A stretch of DNA of 15,379 nt from JAKACA01 sp050010115. GTDB taxonomy: Bacteria > Actinomycetota > Acidimicrobiia > Acidimicrobiales > Bog-793. This document shows positions 14,480 through 15,379 of this stretch, in pieces. The DNA is taken from contig JBEKLQ010000101.1 of assembly GCA_050010115.1 (NCBI GenBank), positions 1 to 15,379 of the forward strand, given 5' to 3'. Within the stretch, counting starts at the first letter, position 1. Every line of letters starts with the position of its first letter. Made by a program: the position numbers and the translations under genes. The notes under the pieces were generated by a model, which did no database searches, was not told the origin of the DNA, and was given only the letters and a program-made list of their open reading frames with translations.

Positions 14480-14802
14480 TGGGTATGCAAGAGGTGGAAA
14501 GTGTGCCGGCAATTGGTGCAGGCGAGGCGCCCTTCACTGACGAGGAGCTCACGTCGCTAGCGCTGGCTGCCGATCCCGATGGCCCGCTCGACCCGGATGC
14601 GGTGTCGCTGGTTGCGTGGCTCGGCCGTGTGGCGCCGATGTTGCCGGGGTTGCCGGGGTTGCCACAGTGGTACATGCCGCCTGCGAGCGGCGCTCGGGCC
14701 TCGAGATGGCGGACCGTACTCGTGCTAGCGATCGTCGTGGCGCTGATTGCGATCGATGCCTGGGGTCTGTGCAGCACGTACGGCTCGGTAGTGCCGGCCT
14801 GA
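14479..14802 (+). CDS. small C-terminally anchored membrane protein, unknown function
   Basis: A 107-residue protein. The N-terminal ~65 residues are acidic and soluble (FTDEELTSLALAADPDGP, LDPDAVSLVAWLGRV), then comes a Pro/Gly-rich linker with a triple LPGLPGLP, a basic stretch (RASRWR) and one membrane helix at about 76-95 (VLVLAIVVALIAIDAWGL), ending CSTYGSVVPA. I recall similar short proteins in Acidimicrobiia but know no function. ATG 14479 overlaps the preceding stop as TGATG; ATG 14485 is an alternative. No SD is obvious, so it may depend on coupling to the upstream frame. Confidence 0.7.
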   Translation: MGMQEVESVPAIGAGEAPFTDEELTSLALAADPDGPLDPDAVSLVAWLGRVAPMLPGLPGLPQWYMPPASGARASRWRTVLVLAIVVALIAIDAWGLCSTYGSVVPA

Positions 14803-14877
14803 CCTTCGCTGGGCGGAGGTGGGCTCCGGCACCCCTCTACGGCGGTGAACTGCCGCGCACTGGGGTTGCCCGTTGTT

Positions 14878-14930
14878 CTGGGTGCACACAGTGTCGTAAA
14901 GGCGCGTTTTACGGCACTGTGTGCACCCAG
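14878..14930. repeat. long inverted repeat, 23-bp stem with 7-nt loop
   Basis: Arms 14878-14900 and 14908-14930 are complementary at 22 of 23 positions; the one exception (14894 with 14914) is T opposite G, which in RNA is a G-U wobble. The arm starts CTGGGTGCACACAGTG and the loop is GGCGCGT. It lies in the 176-bp gap between two convergent genes (small membrane protein and cupredoxin-like gene), so a two-way terminator is one reading. It has no T-run, and the near-perfect stem suggests a dispersed palindromic element instead. The rest of the gap (14803-14978) holds nothing else I can support. Confidence 0.85.
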
Positions 14931-14978
14931 TCCGAGATCCTCCGGCAGGGCGGCCCCGCCGGCGGGCGACCCGGGGCG

Positions 14979-15379
14979 TCAGCCGCAGGACGGCGGGCAG
15001 AGCCCGATGTAGACGTGCCCGTGTTCGGACCCCGACTTGTTGCCGTAGACGAGGGCCAACGCGAACCTGTAGTTGAAGGTGTAGTGGCCACCTGGAGCGA
15101 TCGGGCCGGAGTTGGGCGTGCCCGGCACATGGTAGAAGACAACTTCCTGGGTCTGGTCCGTCAGGTTCGTGAACACGACGGGAGACGTCCTCACGGCGTA
15201 CAGCTTGGACGGCTCGAAACCCTGGTTCGTGATGATGACGTTCTGACCGAAGTTGCTGTAGGCCTGGATCGGCTCGTGGTGGTCCTCCGTGGGCATCAAG
15301 ACAATGCGCCCGCCGACCGACACGTACCTCGGCACGTAGTGAATCGTGGTCGTCGTGATCGCGAGCGTCGTCGAGGACG
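14979..15379 (-). CDS. secreted cupredoxin-like domain protein, 5' end beyond the window
   Basis: The frame is open to the right edge with no stop. The visible ~133 codons begin with a Thr-rich stretch (SSTTLAITTTTIHYVPRYVS), then a beta-rich domain (NVIITNQGFEPSKLYAVRTS, PVVFTNLTDQTQEVVFYHV, SGPIAPGGHYTFNYRF, GHVYIGLCPPSCG). The order GF.P..L, V.FTNLT, SG.I.PG..F and a final G.V.I strand is that of plastocyanin-like cupredoxins. The usual Cys ligand of a type-1 copper site before the last strand is absent, so copper binding is doubtful. GTG 15335 could be a start, but the open Thr-rich sequence upstream suggests a linker after an export signal that lies outside the window. It ends CPPSCG, a possible disulfide. 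Confidence 0.75.
   Translation of the reverse strand, partial: SSTTLAITTTTIHYVPRYVSVGGRIVLMPTEDHHEPIQAYSNFGQNVIITNQGFEPSKLYAVRTSPVVFTNLTDQTQEVVFYHVPGTPNSGPIAPGGHYTFNYRFALALVYGNKSGSEHGHVYIGLCPPSCG

Overview
The window is GC-rich with compact, mostly short gene spacing. The gene set is typical of an uncultured high-GC actinobacterium, probably of the Acidimicrobiia type: an F420-type luciferase-like oxidoreductase, Thr-rich membrane-anchored tails, a SapM-like secreted phosphatase, and many GTG starts. The taxon is inferred from gene content and codon style only. I see no rRNA, tRNA, CRISPR array, insertion sequence or phage gene.

Left part (1-2835, minus strand): a free-standing nonribosomal peptide synthetase adenylation-thiolation (A-T) didomain is followed 17 bp later by a cytochrome P450 that runs off the left edge. 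This is the layout of cassettes in which an amino acid is loaded on a carrier protein and oxidised there by a dedicated P450. The A-domain pocket reads DAWYLGNVVK, one residue from a classical leucine code. A short perfect dyad lies upstream. Next comes a prolyl oligopeptidase (3002-5077, minus). Divergent from it is a six-Asp-box propeller protein that overlaps or abuts a MoaD/ThiS-like sulfur carrier (5187-6589, plus).

Middle part (6620-11231): an LLM-type F420-dependent oxidoreductase (minus) is separated from a secreted SapM-like phosphatase (plus) by a gap holding a decayed 5' piece of a deazaflavin-dependent nitroreductase gene. Then, all on plus, come a DksA/TraR zinc-finger protein, a GNAT acetyltransferase, an MscS-type channel and, overlapping it by ATGA, a single-pass membrane protein with a Thr-rich repeat tail.

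Right part (11246-15379): a catalase gene (minus) and a LysR regulator (plus) diverge from a shared 96-bp region. The regulator keeps both OxyR redox cysteines at the right spacing, and the region holds an OxyR-like half-site pair, so this looks like a peroxide-response module. The regulator has no ordinary start codon in frame. It overlaps tail-to-tail with a VOC/glyoxalase-fold gene. Then follow a short frame that looks like a PAS domain fused to the last ~25 residues of a GGDEF domain (probably a deletion relic), a small membrane protein coupled to it by TGATG, a striking 23-bp-stem inverted repeat, and a 5'-truncated gene for a cupredoxin-like secreted protein at the right edge.

The points most worth following are the A-T/P450 pair, the PAS-GGDEF collapse, the nitroreductase relic, the OxyR start problem and the long intergenic hairpin. 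I do not see a large, clearly new multi-gene defence or mobile system.
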